From the NCBI GenBank assembly GCA_900757185.1, contig CAAEMX010000010.1, forward strand, positions 1 through 17,272: a stretch of 17,272 bases of DNA. Direction: 5' to 3'. Position numbers and translations under genes: made by a program. Numbering within the stretch: the stretch's first letter is position 1; every line of letters begins with the position of its first letter. Under the pieces are notes generated by a model that was given only the letters and a program-made list of their open reading frames with translations, did no database searches and had not been told where the DNA came from. Shown here piece by piece: positions 6,772 to 14,044 of the stretch. The DNA is from an uncultured Collinsella sp. (lineage in GTDB: Bacteria; Actinomycetota; Coriobacteriia; Coriobacteriales; Coriobacteriaceae).

Positions 6772-7572
6772 CTAAACAAGTTGAAGATTGATGACGATGA
6801 CGCAGATGAGCAGCAACGCCGTCACCACCGCCGCCAACGCATCGCCGCGGCCAAAAGCAAGCGCATGCAGACGTGTGCGGCCCTGCTCGCCATGATAGCA
6901 ACGGGCATCCATGGCGGCCGAAAGCGTTTCGGCATGACGGAACACGCCCGTGAACAGCGGAATCGCCACGCTGCCGAGCATACGCACGCCGCCGAGCGGG
7001 CCTCCCGTCACGCGCGCACCGCGGCTCGCCTGCGCATCGGCCGTCTGCTTCATCTCGGTGGCAAACTGCGGAATAAAGCGCAGCGCGATACCCATGATCA
7101 TGCCGAGCTCGTGCGCAGGAAGTCCCACACGCGCAAACGGCGCGAGCAGGCGCTCAAAGCCCGCGGTGAGGTCGAGCGTCGATGTGGTGAGCGTAATGGC
7201 GCTCATGCCGGCCATCATCAAGGTCAGGCGGCACGCCATAAAGGCGGCGGAATGCAGCGAGCCCTCGCTTATCTGCAAAAAGCCGAGCTGCCACAGAATG
7301 CGCCCGCTCTGGTCGGAAAACAGGTTGAGCACTGCGACCACCGCGACGATTGCCAGCAGCGGCGCCATCGATGACAGGACGCGACGAACCGGCACCCGGG
7401 ACACGGTATAGATCATGACAACGAAGATTGCGACCGGGACCAGTCCGCGGAAGCTGCTGACCGTGAGCGTCGTGATCAGAAACACAAAGCCCAAGAGCAA
7501 CTTAGTTCGCGGGTCCAGGCGGTGGATTGCACTATCGCCGGGATAGTAGCTGCCAAACGAAAACGCCTCCAT
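6772..7572 (-). CDS. ecfT: Energy-coupling factor transporter transmembrane protein (T component)
   Basis: CbiQ/EcfT-family integral membrane protein that links the S component to the ATPases in an ECF vitamin importer. Seen in 266 residues: an N-terminal SAIHRLDPRTKLLL (14-27) typical of EcfT, hydrophobic segments near 27-40, 43-57, 68-83, 108-126, 155-170 and 245-263, and the two coupling-helix motifs ASRGAR (182-187) and AMDARCYHG (220-228). The second usually reads ARG; here Cys replaces the Gly. The ATG overlaps the stop of the ATPase gene by one base (TAATG), which points to translational coupling. The order ribU-ecfA-ecfT under one FMN riboswitch suggests a dedicated riboflavin system, though T and A parts can also be shared with other S components. 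Confidence 0.9.
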   Translation of the reverse strand: MEAFSFGSYYPGDSAIHRLDPRTKLLLGFVFLITTLTVSSFRGLVPVAIFVVMIYTVSRVPVRRVLSSMAPLLAIVAVVAVLNLFSDQSGRILWQLGFLQISEGSLHSAAFMACRLTLMMAGMSAITLTTSTLDLTAGFERLLAPFARVGLPAHELGMIMGIALRFIPQFATEMKQTADAQASRGARVTGGPLGGVRMLGSVAIPLFTGVFRHAETLSAAMDARCYHGEQGRTRLHALAFGRGDALAAVVTALLLICVIVINLQLV

Positions 7573-9476
7573 TAGCAGCCCTCCTCTCGCGCGACCGTCT
7601 TGGATTTAGCAATGTCCGCGACGTTAGAAGGGCCGTCCGAGCGACCGATTAACAGGTCCACCAACTCGTCTGCCAGCGACTCAACCGTATAGAGGCCGTC
7701 AAAGCGCAGCGGCACGCCTGCCTTCGCAAGTGCCAGCGCCATGCGCTGGGCAGCGGGAACACCCAAGCCGATCGACTTGAGCTCATCCGCATGCGCAAAA
7801 ACCTGAGCGGGCGTGCCCTCGACAAACACCGCGCCCTCGTTCATCACGACGATACGGTCACAGCAATTGGCCAGGTCATCCATACTGTGCGAAACCATGA
7901 CAACGGTCAGGCCATCGCGGTGAAGCCGATCGATGAGCTCCAGGAAACCACTGCGCGCCGCCGGATCGAGCCCCGCCATGGGCTCATCGAGTACCAGGAC
8001 CTCGGGCTCCATGGCAAGCACGCCAGCAAACGCCACGCGCCGCTGCTGCCCGCCCGAGAGCTCAAAGGGGCTCTTGTCGCCCAGCGTGGCCAGGTCGAGG
8101 CCCACGCGCGCGAGCGATGACTCAACGCGGCGGGCAACCTCGGCCTGCGACAAGCCAAGGTTATGCGGCCCAAATGCCACGTCCTGTGCCACGGTCTCGG
8201 CAAACAGCTGACGCTCTGGATACTGAAACACCACGCCGACCTTTGCCTTAACCGCGGCGGCATCTTTCTTGTTTACCAGATCGAGCCCCAACGCGTAAAC
8301 GGAACCCTCCTGGAGACGAATCAGGCCGTTGAGATGCTGAACCAGCGTCGACTTACCCGAACCGGTATGGCCCGCAAGGCCCAGGAACTCGCCACGACGC
8401 ACCGTTAGCGACACATCGCGCAATGCCCAGGGGTTGCTGGGGTCGTTGCCCCAAAGGGCCCGTTTGTTCGATGCACCCTCGGCGGCCGAGCGCTTGTGCC
8501 AACGGCGACGCTCGCGGGCGCTCAGCGAATAGCTATACGAAAGGTGCGAAATCTCGATGACGGGCTCCAGCGCGTCTGCGCCATCGATTGCAGAGAAGAC
8601 GTTGTCGGGAATACGAGGATCGGATGCGAGAGGCCGCCCGGCGATGCCTGTCCTACTCCGCTCGGCATAAGCCTGCGCTATATCGGCGACCATATCCGCC
8701 TCGCGCACCTGTGCGCAAATGGGCACGCCCTTCGCGCGAAGCGCCCTGCCAAGACAGCACGATGCCGGCATATCCAAGTTCAGCCGCGCGAGTTCGTCCG
8801 CCCGCGTCAAGATCTCCTCGGGCGTACCGAGCATGGCAATGCGACCTGCTTGGAAGACAGCAACGCGATCGGCCTCAGCGGCCTCTTCCATAAAGTGCGT
8901 AATCATCACGATGGTCATGCCGCGTTCGTGCAGCGCGTGACAGGCCTCCATAAGGCCCTTGCGCCCGCGCGGATCGAGCATCGAGGACGCCTCGTCCAAA
9001 ATGAGCACGCGCGGCTCCATGGCGAGCACGCCGGCAAGCGCCACGCGCTGCTTTTGTCCGCCCGAGAGAGCGTGGGTCTCGTGTCGCTCAAAGCCCACCA
9101 GACCCACGGCCTTCAGTACATCCCGCACACGCTGCGCGATCTGGGCCGATTCGACCCCTAAGTTCTCGGGACCAAACGCAACATCGTCCTCGACAAGCGT
9201 CGCCACAAGCTGATCGTCGGGATTCTGGAACACCATGCCCGCAGTCGAGCGGATGTCGTAGACCAGCTCGGGATCGGACGCGTCCATGCCGTTGACGCAC
9301 ACCGTTCCCGCATCGGGCTGCAACAGCGCGTTCAAATGCTTGGCAAACGTCGACTTGCCCGACCCGTTTCCGCCGAGGATGCAGAAAAACTCGCCATCCT
9401 CGATGTTCAGATCGATGCCATCGAGCGCCGGCGCAGCACCGTCGTAGCTAAAGGAAACGCCCCGACACTCAATCAT
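7572..9476 (-). CDS. ecfA: Fused double-domain energy-coupling factor ATPase (EcfA-EcfA')
   Basis: This 634-residue protein carries both ABC ATPase domains of an ECF importer in one chain; many bacteria use two separate proteins. Domain 1 (about 1-245): Walker A GGNGSGKST (35-43), Q-loop Gln84, LSGGQ (137-141), Walker B VLILDE (157-162), switch His194. Domain 2 (about 306-585): Walker A GHTGSGKST (369-377), Q-loop Gln418, LSGGQ (473-477), Walker B VLVLDE (493-498), switch His530. All catalytic residues are present in both halves. A linker of about 60 residues joins them, and a charged insertion (about 318-350, ARERRRWHKR) sits after the first strand of domain 2. The start overlaps the ribU stop by 4 bases (ATGA). 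It hydrolyses ATP on the inner membrane face to drive uptake. Confidence 0.93.
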   Translation of the reverse strand: MIECRGVSFSYDGAAPALDGIDLNIEDGEFFCILGGNGSGKSTFAKHLNALLQPDAGTVCVNGMDASDPELVYDIRSTAGMVFQNPDDQLVATLVEDDVAFGPENLGVESAQIAQRVRDVLKAVGLVGFERHETHALSGGQKQRVALAGVLAMEPRVLILDEASSMLDPRGRKGLMEACHALHERGMTIVMITHFMEEAAEADRVAVFQAGRIAMLGTPEEILTRADELARLNLDMPASCCLGRALRAKGVPICAQVREADMVADIAQAYAERSRTGIAGRPLASDPRIPDNVFSAIDGADALEPVIEISHLSYSYSLSARERRRWHKRSAAEGASNKRALWGNDPSNPWALRDVSLTVRRGEFLGLAGHTGSGKSTLVQHLNGLIRLQEGSVYALGLDLVNKKDAAAVKAKVGVVFQYPERQLFAETVAQDVAFGPHNLGLSQAEVARRVESSLARVGLDLATLGDKSPFELSGGQQRRVAFAGVLAMEPEVLVLDEPMAGLDPAARSGFLELIDRLHRDGLTVVMVSHSMDDLANCCDRIVVMNEGAVFVEGTPAQVFAHADELKSIGLGVPAAQRMALALAKAGVPLRFDGLYTVESLADELVDLLIGRSDGPSNVADIAKSKTVAREEGC

Positions 9477-10063
9477 GCGCGGCCTTTGACCTGGTCCTTC
9501 TTGGGCGTAATGAGATTAGAGACCGCCTTGTACACCGCCAGCGTCAACACCGAGTTGAGCACGGTCTTGATAAGGTTGAACGGCAGCACGGCGGGAATCA
9601 TGAGCGGCAAAATCACGTCGACCGAGCCATACCAGAACCAAACGCCAATGGTCAGATTCGCGACCATAGAAAGCACCGTAGCGGCAATAACGCCCAGCGT
9701 CAGGCCAATCACGGCACCCTTGTAGGTGCGCATCGTCTGATAGACGATAGCCGCAGGCAGGATATAGCCCAGCGTGGCAACTAAATTCATAAGCGCACCG
9801 ACCCAATCGCCCGTGGTAAGCGCATGGATAACGATCGCCATAGCGGCAACAGCGGTGCCGGCGCCAGGGCCATACGCAAATCCACACACCATCGCCGGCA
9901 CCAGCGACGGGTCATACGTCAAAAATGGCGCCGAGGGGAGGATGGGCAGCTGCACATACATAAACAGTGCTCCCAAGGCGCACATCAACGCCATGGTAAC
10001 GAGCTGTTTGGTGCTCCACCTATTCGTGTTCTCAAAATGGATATGCTGCGACTGTTCAGACAT
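9473..10063 (-). CDS. ribU: Riboflavin ECF transporter substrate-binding S component
   Basis: Integral membrane protein of 196 residues that binds riboflavin and works with EcfT and EcfA for uptake. Seen: about six hydrophobic segments between 20 and 182, the RibU-like N-terminal pattern FMYVQLPILPSAPFLTYDPS (34-53), and a C-terminal PFNLIK (161-166). Substrate assignment rests on the FMN riboswitch directly upstream plus these motifs. Start choice: an in-frame ATG at 10084 lies inside the closing stem of the riboswitch, whereas the ATG at 10063 (MSEQSQ) follows AAAGAGG and AGGTGAT, so I prefer 10063. The stop overlaps the ecfA start by 4 bases. A different flavin or roseoflavin-like substrate cannot be excluded. 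Confidence 0.88.
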   Translation of the reverse strand: MSEQSQHIHFENTNRWSTKQLVTMALMCALGALFMYVQLPILPSAPFLTYDPSLVPAMVCGFAYGPGAGTAVAAMAIVIHALTTGDWVGALMNLVATLGYILPAAIVYQTMRTYKGAVIGLTLGVIAATVLSMVANLTIGVWFWYGSVDVILPLMIPAVLPFNLIKTVLNSVLTLAVYKAVSNLITPKKDQVKGRA

Positions 10064-10079
10064 AAGATCACCTGCCTCT

Positions 10080-10257
10080 TTCATCCGGACTCTAACCGTT
10101 GGTACTGGGATCTCACCAGTTCAGCCGGCATGCGAACCAACGCACACACGGGTCGCGGACTCATCGGCTCGGTCGCAGGCACTTTACCTGCGCCACGGCG
10201 CTCCTTTGGCACCGCCCGATTTACCGCCAGTGGGGAATTCCACCCCGCCCTGAAACA
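10080..10257 (-). promoter_or_regulatory. FMN riboswitch (RFN element)
   Basis: The minus strand shows the conserved RFN landmarks in order: TTTCAGGGCGGGGTGGAATT with CCCCACTGGCGGTAA, a variable arm, GAGTCCGCGACC, GCCGGCTGAACTGGTGAGAT, and ACGGTTAGAGTCCGGATGAA. TTTCA near 10255-10251 closes the P1 stem with TGAAA at the 3' end. The 3' P1 strand runs into AAAGAGG, the likely ribU ribosome binding site, and no terminator lies between. Control is therefore probably by hiding the binding site when FMN is bound (inference). Confidence 0.95.
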
Positions 10258-10266
10258 GCAATTGCA

Positions 10267-10294
10267 AGTGTAGCACCAGTAGGCGTTCGCGCAA
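10267..10294 (-). promoter_or_regulatory. Putative promoter of the ribU operon
   Basis: The minus strand carries TTGCGC (10294-10289), a 16-base spacer, and an extended -10 TGCTACACT ending at 10267. This would start transcription about 10 bases before the riboswitch aptamer. The extended -10 and its position support it; the -35 is weak. Confidence 0.5.
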
Positions 10295-10421
10295 GTATGC
10301 CAAGGGTAATTTGTGGTAGGGAAACGCTCCAGAAATACACCCGGGATAGAGCTGCGCAACAACGATGCTGCAGCACGCTAACAACTGATCGCAGGCAAGT
10401 ACGACAGATCAAGAAAGGCAG

Positions 10422-10544
10422 TCAACACAGAATCCCCCGAAGTGCAAGGGGCGCGATTTCACAATCTAACCCGAATTCCACCACAAATTGCTGAGTCAAT
10501 GGATGTAGACTCAAGCCAGACAGAGAAATGAGGTTTTCTGCCAT
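10422..10544 (-). CDS. Possible 40-residue small protein
   Basis: ATG at 10544 is preceded on the minus strand by GGAGG with an 8-base spacer, which is an ideal ribosome binding site. The product would be 40 residues (MAENLISLSGLSLHPLTQQF and so on, ending in ILC) with a stop at 10422. I recognise no family, and it has no signal peptide or membrane segment. It lies in the 384-base stretch between the ribU promoter and the NYN gene (10258-10641), where I otherwise see nothing. It could be a repeat-derived chance frame. Confidence 0.22.
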   Translation of the reverse strand: MAENLISLSGLSLHPLTQQFVVEFGLDCEIAPLALRGILC

Positions 10545-10641
10545 CTCCCTGTCCTCCGTTTTTTGAAGACCTCCGACAGTGGCTCCAATCTTTAGCCGGA
10601 GTACCACAGCTCGGGGGTCAATTCATGTAGCAGGAGATATC

Positions 10642-11337
10642 ATGACAAGAACCGCTGTCCTCATCGATGGAAATTTCTTCCTGAAACGAGCGCGCAGGCT
10701 ATGGGGAGACACTTCACCCGAAAAGCGCGCATCGGAATGTCATGCCTATGCCCTGCGACACATATTCGCTAAACGAAAGATGGCGCTAGAATACGGCGAC
10801 CGCTCCCTATACAGGATCTTCTTCTACAACTGTCCGCCACTGGAAAACGGCACTTTTAAGCAGCCCTGGGACGAACACAATACCGTGTTCAGCCGGAAGC
10901 ATCCCTCCAATGTATGGATGTCTGATTTCCACGCAGCCCTCGGAGAGAAGAGGAAAGTAGCGATGCGCATGGGCGAACTACGCTCAGCGAACGTGCATTA
11001 CAACCTGAAACAAGAATCGCTCAAGAAGCTGCTCAAGGGTGAGTTGACAACAACCGACCTCGGGCAGGAAGATTTCACCCTCGTTGGGTTAAAGCAATCC
11101 GGTGTTGACATGAGAATCGGACTCGATGTCGCCTCGCTCGCCCATGGGAGAACTGTTGATCAAATTGTCCTCATAGCTGGCGACACAGACTTCATCCCGG
11201 TCGCAAAAACGGCCAGAAGGGCAGGACTCGATTTCCTAATCGATCCGATGGGCCACCATCTGCCCAGCGAGCTCGTTCTTCAATCTGATGGCATCGAAGA
11301 TATGTCGGATGAGTTCGATCCTGCCAAAGTCAGATAG
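10642..11337 (+). CDS. NYN domain-containing protein (PIN-like nuclease fold, LabA/DUF88 type)
   Basis: This 231-residue protein has the acidic NYN pattern: VLIDGNFF (7-14) with Asp9, KQSGVDMRIGLDVA (151-164), and VLIAGDTDFIPVAKTARRAG (176-195) with Asp181 and Asp183. NYN proteins are predicted, and in some cases shown, to be metal-dependent ribonucleases. The middle part (about 20-130) is basic and not typical of the short LabA core, so it may bind RNA or a partner. The start at 10642 follows AGGAG with a 6-base spacer and is preferred to upstream in-frame starts. The gene stands alone on the plus strand. It is visibly AT-richer than its neighbours and uses AGA, AGG and ATA codons, which suggests horizontal arrival. 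It may be an accessory or defence-linked nuclease, but no partner gene is adjacent. Confidence 0.85.
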   Translation: MTRTAVLIDGNFFLKRARRLWGDTSPEKRASECHAYALRHIFAKRKMALEYGDRSLYRIFFYNCPPLENGTFKQPWDEHNTVFSRKHPSNVWMSDFHAALGEKRKVAMRMGELRSANVHYNLKQESLKKLLKGELTTTDLGQEDFTLVGLKQSGVDMRIGLDVASLAHGRTVDQIVLIAGDTDFIPVAKTARRAGLDFLIDPMGHHLPSELVLQSDGIEDMSDEFDPAKVR

Positions 11338-11338
11338 C

Positions 11339-11374
11339 ATGTAAGGGACCGTCACGCGGGACGGTCCCTTACAT
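11339..11374 (+). terminator. Perfect 15-bp hairpin after the NYN gene
   Basis: ATGTAAGGGACCGTC (11339-11353) is exactly complementary to GACGGTCCCTTACAT (11360-11374), with a 6-base loop. It begins just after the NYN stop codon. No T-run follows, so it may protect or end the transcript in another way, or be part of a repeat family. Confidence 0.5.
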
Positions 11375-11505
11375 AATCCTCGAGCAGGCCGTCTACCCAA
11401 GAACTTGCAAGACGCGAGTCGAGACGAGCCCGCCACTCAATAGAGCAGACAGTCGATTAAAGTCGAACAAATGAGAGATCCCGAAATAGCTGAACAATAA
11501 TTCAG

Positions 11506-11557
11506 CACAAATAGGGCCCCTTGTCCGCGGCTCCAAAGGAGCAGAACAAGGGGCCCC
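11506..11557 (-). terminator. Intrinsic terminator after groEL
   Basis: GGGCCCCTTGT (11514-11524) pairs with ACAAGGGGCCC (11546-11556), and an inner GCTCC-AAA-GGAGC hairpin fills the loop. On the minus strand the stem is followed by TATTTGTG. It lies about 80 bases beyond the groEL stop. The 11375-11505 stretch beside it shows no gene. Confidence 0.7.
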
Positions 11558-11636
11558 AATCTAACCGAGGACGTTCCGGGGAGAAGCCCCCGTCACGCCC
11601 CCGGATTCCCGGTGGGAGTTCTAGACCTTGTCGGCC

Positions 11637-13274
11637 TTAGTACATACCGCCGCCCTGCTGACCAGCGGTAGCAGCAGCGATAGCATCCTCAAGCTGAGTG
11701 TTTTTAGGCACATCGGAGACGGTGGCCTCGGTGATGAGGATCAGGCTGGCGACAGAAGCAGCGTTCTGCAGGGTGACGCGGCTGACCTTGACGGGGTCGA
11801 GGACGCCCATCTCGATCATGTCGCCCCACTCGCCGTTGGCAGAGTTGAGACCCTGGCCGGCGGGCAGCTCGGCAACCTTGTCGACCACGACAGCGCCCTC
11901 AAAGCCAGCGTTCTTGGCGATAGTGGCGACCGGAGCGGTCAGAGCCTTCTTGACGATGTCGACGCCGATCTTCTCCTCGGGGTCGTCGATCTCGACAGCA
12001 TCGAGCGCAGGCGCAGCGTCCATGAAGGCGACGCCGCCACCAGCGACAATGCCTTCCTCGACAGCAGCGCGGGTAGCCTGCAGGGCGTCCTCGACGCGGT
12101 GCTTGATCTCCTTGAGCTCGGACTCGGTAGCAGCGCCGACCTTGATGACGGCAACGCCACCGGAGAGCTTGGCCAGGCGCTCCTGGAGCTTCTCACGGTC
12201 GAAGTCAGAGGTGGTGTTCTCCATCTCGCCCTTGATCTGAGCGATGCGAGCGTCGATAGCCTCCTTGGAACCGGCACCACCCACGATAGTGGTGTTGTCC
12301 TTGGAGATGGTGACTGACTTGGCGGTACCGAGCATGTCGGCGGTGATGTCAGCAACCTTCACGCCCAGCTCATCGAGGGCGGCCTGACCGCCGGTGAGGA
12401 CGGCGATATCCTCGAGCATGCGCTTGCGGCGATCGCCGTAGCCCGGGGCCTTGACGGCGCAGACGTTGAGGGCGCCGCGGATCTTGTTGAGGACGAGGGT
12501 AGGCAGAGCCTCACCCTCGACATCCTCAGCGATAATGAGCAGGCCCTTGCCGGTGCGCTGGACAGCCTCGAGAACAGGCATGATGTCCTGGACGTTGGAG
12601 ATCTTCTGGTCGGTGATGAGGATGTAGGGATCCTTCATCACGGCCTCCATGCGATCGTTGTCCGTGACGAAGTACGCCGAGACGTAACCCTTGTCGAACT
12701 GCATGCCCTCGACGGTGTCGATGGTGATATCAAAGGTCTGGGAGTCCTCGACGGTGATGACGCCGTCCTTGCCCACGACTTCCATGGCCTGGGCGATCTT
12801 CTCGCCGACCTCGGGGTCGCCGGCGGAGATGGTACCGACGGAAGCGATCTGCTCCTTGGTCTCGACCGGCTTGGCCTGCTTCTTCATCTCGGCGACGGCG
12901 GCATTAACGGCCTTGTCGATGCCGCGACGGATGGCCAGCGGGTTGGCACCAGCGGCGACGTTGCGCAGACCGTCGTTAACGATAGCCTGGGCGAGCAGGG
13001 TTGCGGTGGTGGTGCCGTCACCCACGGTATCGTTGGTCTTGGTGGCGACCTCCTTCACCAGCTGGGCGCCCATGTTCTCGATGTTGTCCTCGAGCTCGAT
13101 CTCCTTGGCGACGGAAACGCCGTCGTTGGTGATGGTCGGGGCACCGAACGAGCGCTGCAGAGCGACGTAGCGGCCCTTGGGGCCCATGGTGACGGTAACG
13201 GCGTCGGCCAGAGTGTTGACGCCCTTAGCGAGCTTAGCGCGGGCATCGGTGTTGAACGTAATGTTCTTTGCCAT
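11637..13274 (-). CDS. groL: 60-kDa chaperonin GroEL
   Basis: Cytosolic ATP-driven folding chamber that forms 14-mers and works with GroES. Seen in 545 residues, the normal length: MAKNITFNTDARAKLAKGVN at the N terminus, TMGPKG (29-34) and DGTTTA (86-91) for ATP binding, the hinge and apical segments throughout, EEGIVAGGG near residue 410, and a short GGGMY tail that matches the usual Gly-Met-rich end. The tail is not His-rich, unlike the second GroEL1-type copies of some actinobacteria, so this is probably the housekeeping form. GGAGG lies 9 bases before the ATG. It follows groES by 96 bases on the same strand. Confidence 0.98.
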   Translation of the reverse strand: MAKNITFNTDARAKLAKGVNTLADAVTVTMGPKGRYVALQRSFGAPTITNDGVSVAKEIELEDNIENMGAQLVKEVATKTNDTVGDGTTTATLLAQAIVNDGLRNVAAGANPLAIRRGIDKAVNAAVAEMKKQAKPVETKEQIASVGTISAGDPEVGEKIAQAMEVVGKDGVITVEDSQTFDITIDTVEGMQFDKGYVSAYFVTDNDRMEAVMKDPYILITDQKISNVQDIMPVLEAVQRTGKGLLIIAEDVEGEALPTLVLNKIRGALNVCAVKAPGYGDRRKRMLEDIAVLTGGQAALDELGVKVADITADMLGTAKSVTISKDNTTIVGGAGSKEAIDARIAQIKGEMENTTSDFDREKLQERLAKLSGGVAVIKVGAATESELKEIKHRVEDALQATRAAVEEGIVAGGGVAFMDAAPALDAVEIDDPEEKIGVDIVKKALTAPVATIAKNAGFEGAVVVDKVAELPAGQGLNSANGEWGDMIEMGVLDPVKVSRVTLQNAASVASLILITEATVSDVPKNTQLEDAIAAATAGQQGGGMY

Positions 13275-13370
13275 GGTAGGTAATCCTCCAAAAGAAATGT
13301 GACTCGCGTCGCCGCTTCCGAGTCCTATGCGGCGGCCGCGTTCAAAGACGAATCAGAGATTCCGACGAGA

Positions 13371-13664
13371 CTAGGCCTCGACGACGGCGTAGATGTCGTC
13401 GGCGCGCATCAGCAGATACTTCTCGCCGTCGACCTTGACCTCGTTGCCACCAAACTTACCGTAGATGACAACGTCGCCAACCTTGACGTCCATGGGGATA
13501 CGCTCGCCCTTGTCATTGACCTTGCCGGCGCCAACGGCAACGATGGTGCCGCGCTGCGGCTTCTCCTGAGCGTTGCTGGCGATGTACAGACCAGAGGCGG
13601 TCTTCTGCTCGGCCTCGTCGGGCTTGACCAGGACGCGATCTGCAAGCGGCTTCAAAGACGACAT
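13371..13664 (-). CDS. groS: 10-kDa co-chaperonin GroES
   Basis: Heptameric lid of the GroEL chamber, 97 residues, the usual size. Seen: LKPLADRVLVKPDEAE (4-19), the mobile loop with SGLYIAS (24-30), EKPQRGTIVAVGAGK (34-48), VKVGDVVIYGKFGG (60-73), and a C-terminal YLLMRADDIYAVVE (83-96). The start at 13664 is set by AAAGGAGG eight bases upstream; a longer upstream frame lacks such a site. First gene of the groESL operon. No TTAGCACTC/GAGTGCTAA (CIRCE) or CTTGAGT/ACTCAAG (HAIR) pair is visible upstream; a GC-only hairpin lies near the ribosome binding site instead. Confidence 0.97.
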   Translation of the reverse strand: MSSLKPLADRVLVKPDEAEQKTASGLYIASNAQEKPQRGTIVAVGAGKVNDKGERIPMDVKVGDVVIYGKFGGNEVKVDGEKYLLMRADDIYAVVEA

Positions 13665-13685
13665 GCTTGTTTCCTCCTTTGTGGG

Positions 13686-13714
13686 CCGCGCGGTCATGCC
13701 GCGCGGGTTAACCC
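13686..13714 (-). promoter_or_regulatory. GC-rich hairpin in the groES leader
   Basis: CCGCGCGG (13686-13693) and CCGCGCGG (13699-13706) pair around the 5-base loop TCATG, and GGGTTAACCC (13705-13714) adjoins them. On the minus strand this sits 6 bases upstream of the AAAGGAGG of groES. A candidate promoter lies further up: TATAAC at 13762-13757, or the pair TTGTAT and TACCAT with 17-base spacing. A role in expression is inference. Confidence 0.4.
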
Positions 13715-13771
13715 TTTTTGTTTGCGTACGCGTTGAATGGTACCCACGAATGGCGGGTTATACAACACGGA

Positions 13772-13794
13772 GTCAAAAAATCTTATTTTTTGGC
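13772..13794. terminator. A/T hairpin, possible bidirectional terminator
   Basis: GTCAAAAAAT (13772-13781) pairs with ATTTTTTGGC (13785-13794), with one G-T pair, around CTT. T-rich sequence occurs in the 3' arm on both strands. It may end transcripts from the amidohydrolase gene before groES. Its GYCAAAAAA edge resembles the tips of the element at 224-438. Confidence 0.4.
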
Positions 13795-13801
13795 ACTTAG
13801 A

Positions 13802-14012
13802 TTTTCTGAATGCCGGGGGATAACTTAGCAGTGGCTCCCGTGTGGCGCCGGAGGGGCGGGGCATAAGGTTTCCTGCTCGGGCAGTCCTGCTCGCACGAAG
13901 GCCACATTAAGTGGCCTTCGGCTCGTGCGGAACTCGCGATAAACCTTATATCCCGCCCCTCCGGCGCCACACGGGAGCTGAGTCAACGTTATCGGGCCCG
14001 GCATTCAGAAAA
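13802..14012. repeat. 211-bp imperfect palindrome between the amidohydrolase and groES genes
   Basis: The arms are symmetric about position 13907. TTTTCTGAATGCCGG (13802-13816) pairs with 13998-14012. A perfect 27-bp block (13834-13860 with 13952-13978, GCTCCCGTGTGG and so on) follows, then ATAAGGTTT with AAACCTTAT, then the centre GAAGGCCAC-ATTAA-GTGGCCTTC. It has no reading frame of note. It fills most of the gene-free stretch 13715-14044. It may be a mobile palindromic repeat or act as a transcription barrier. Confidence 0.75.
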
Positions 14013-14044
14013 GTCAGTGCAGCAAAATGGCGATGCGGATGGGG

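Noticed and set aside
6394..7374. 326-codon plus-strand frame opposite ecfT and the PNPOx-like gene
   Set aside because: It is the antisense shadow of two clear genes; the His/Arg-rich composition is typical of such shadows.
11628..12317. Plus-strand frame opposite groEL
   Set aside because: GroEL is certain on the minus strand; this frame is its antisense shadow.
13791..13817. Possible degenerate CIRCE around TTGGCACTTAGA
   Set aside because: Only part of one half-site is present and there is no GAGTGCTAA partner at 9-base spacing.
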